Shown here one piece after another: positions 5,672-6,085 of a stretch of 6,085 nucleotides of DNA. Source of the DNA: Lachnospiraceae bacterium UBA3802. GTDB lineage: Bacteria > Bacillota > Clostridia > Lachnospirales > Lachnospiraceae. The stretch's first letter is position 1; the number at the start of each line of letters is the position of its first letter. A model generated the notes under the pieces. It searched no databases and was not told where the DNA came from. It saw only the letters and a list, made by a program, of their open reading frames with translations. The position numbers and the translations under genes were made by a program. The DNA lies in contig DFEM01000033.1 in NCBI GenBank assembly GCA_002369155.1, positions 1-6,085 of the forward strand, written 5' to 3'.

Positions 5672-6085
5672 TGAAAAAATGTTTGGAACGTCTCTATAAC
5701 GGACTCATTAAAGAAAACCCTACTTTCGTTCTTATGCTCGGTATGTGTCCGACACTTGCCGTTACAACATCGGCAATCAACGGTCTCGGCATGGGACTTT
5801 CGACGATGGTGGTACTTGCGCTCAGTAATATGATCATTTCGGCTTTAAGAAAGATTATTCCCGATAAGGTTCGTATTCCTGCATATATCGTAATCATCGC
5901 TACTTTCGTTACTATCGTAGAACTTTTGATGCATGCTTTCGTGCCAGGTCTTTATTCTGCACTCGGCATTTACATCTCACTTATCGTAGTTAACTGTATT
6001 ATCCTCGGACGTGCAGAAAGCTACGCTTCCAAGAACCCCGTGTTCCCTTCGCTTTTCGATGGAATCGGTATGGGACTCGGATTCA
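5671..6085 (+). CDS. rnfE: Rnf electron transport complex subunit E (RnfE), 3' partial
   Basis: RnfE is one of two related integral membrane subunits (with RnfA, relatives of NqrD and NqrE) that form the core of the ion-pumping complex. The visible 138 codons translate without a stop: MKKCLERLYNGL, then ENPTFVLMLGMCPTLAVTTS (15-34), GLGMGLSTMVVL, PAYIVIIATFVTIVE, and LIVVNCIILGRAESYASKN further on. Four hydrophobic segments are visible; the family has six. Cys26 in GMCPTLAVT and Cys109 in VVNCIILGRAE match the conserved cysteine pair that, together with those of RnfA, holds an Fe-S cluster within the membrane. The gene starts 1 base inside the rnfG stop, with AAGGAGGGG (5655-5663) 7 bases upstream. 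It is cut by the right edge; rnfA and rnfB normally follow in this order. Confidence 0.96.
   Translation, partial: MKKCLERLYNGLIKENPTFVLMLGMCPTLAVTTSAINGLGMGLSTMVVLALSNMIISALRKIIPDKVRIPAYIVIIATFVTIVELLMHAFVPGLYSALGIYISLIVVNCIILGRAESYASKNPVFPSLFDGIGMGLGF

Noticed and set aside
1..6085. Mobile elements, CRISPR arrays, tRNA genes or riboswitches
   Set aside because: No transposase, regularly spaced repeats, cloverleaf sequence or known aptamer core was seen on either strand; all long gaps are under 170 bases.

Overview
The window looks like chromosomal DNA from an anaerobic Firmicute, most likely a motile or formerly motile member of the Lachnospiraceae/Clostridia (Butyrivibrio- or Roseburia-like). 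The reasons are strong GGAGG-type ribosome binding sites, two TTG start codons, AT-rich intergenic regions with T-run terminators, an Rnf operon in the clostridial order C-D-G-E, and a CheR of the short Bacillus/Clostridium type. This placement is inferred from protein style and was not confirmed by any search. I see no insertion sequence, CRISPR array, tRNA, rRNA or phage gene.

Layout: positions 2-538 (+) are the 3' end of a gene for a protein with repeated S1 RNA-binding domains (ribosomal protein S1 or the clostridial IspH-S1 fusion), closed by a clear intrinsic terminator. A 168-base gap then holds a promoter-like -10 and two inverted repeats before cheR (707-1492, +), an MCP glutamate methyltransferase that stands alone here. 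cheR converges on a minus-strand gene (1525-2625) for a DEDDh-type, YprB-like RNase H-fold 3'-5' exonuclease with an unrecognised C-terminal half. A hairpin between the two stops ends the minus-strand transcript and perhaps both.

The exonuclease gene and rnfC diverge from an AT-rich region (2626-2760) carrying two back-to-back -10-like elements. From 2761 to the right edge runs the Rnf operon: rnfC, rnfD, rnfG and the first 138 codons of rnfE. Junctions are 2 bases apart, a 4-base overlap and a 1-base overlap. rnfA and rnfB are expected just beyond the window. The encoded membrane complex couples electron transfer between reduced ferredoxin and NAD+ to Na+ or H+ translocation. RnfC is the NADH-side subunit with two [4Fe-4S] sites, RnfD and RnfG carry covalent FMN, and RnfE with RnfA holds an intramembrane Fe-S cluster.

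The genes themselves are of known types and I do not see a new multi-gene system. The points most worth a second look are a 15-base element found almost identically upstream of cheR and the exonuclease gene (more weakly before rnfC), the structured cheR leader, the unknown C-terminal half of the exonuclease, and one-residue deviations in both flavinylation motifs of RnfD and RnfG.
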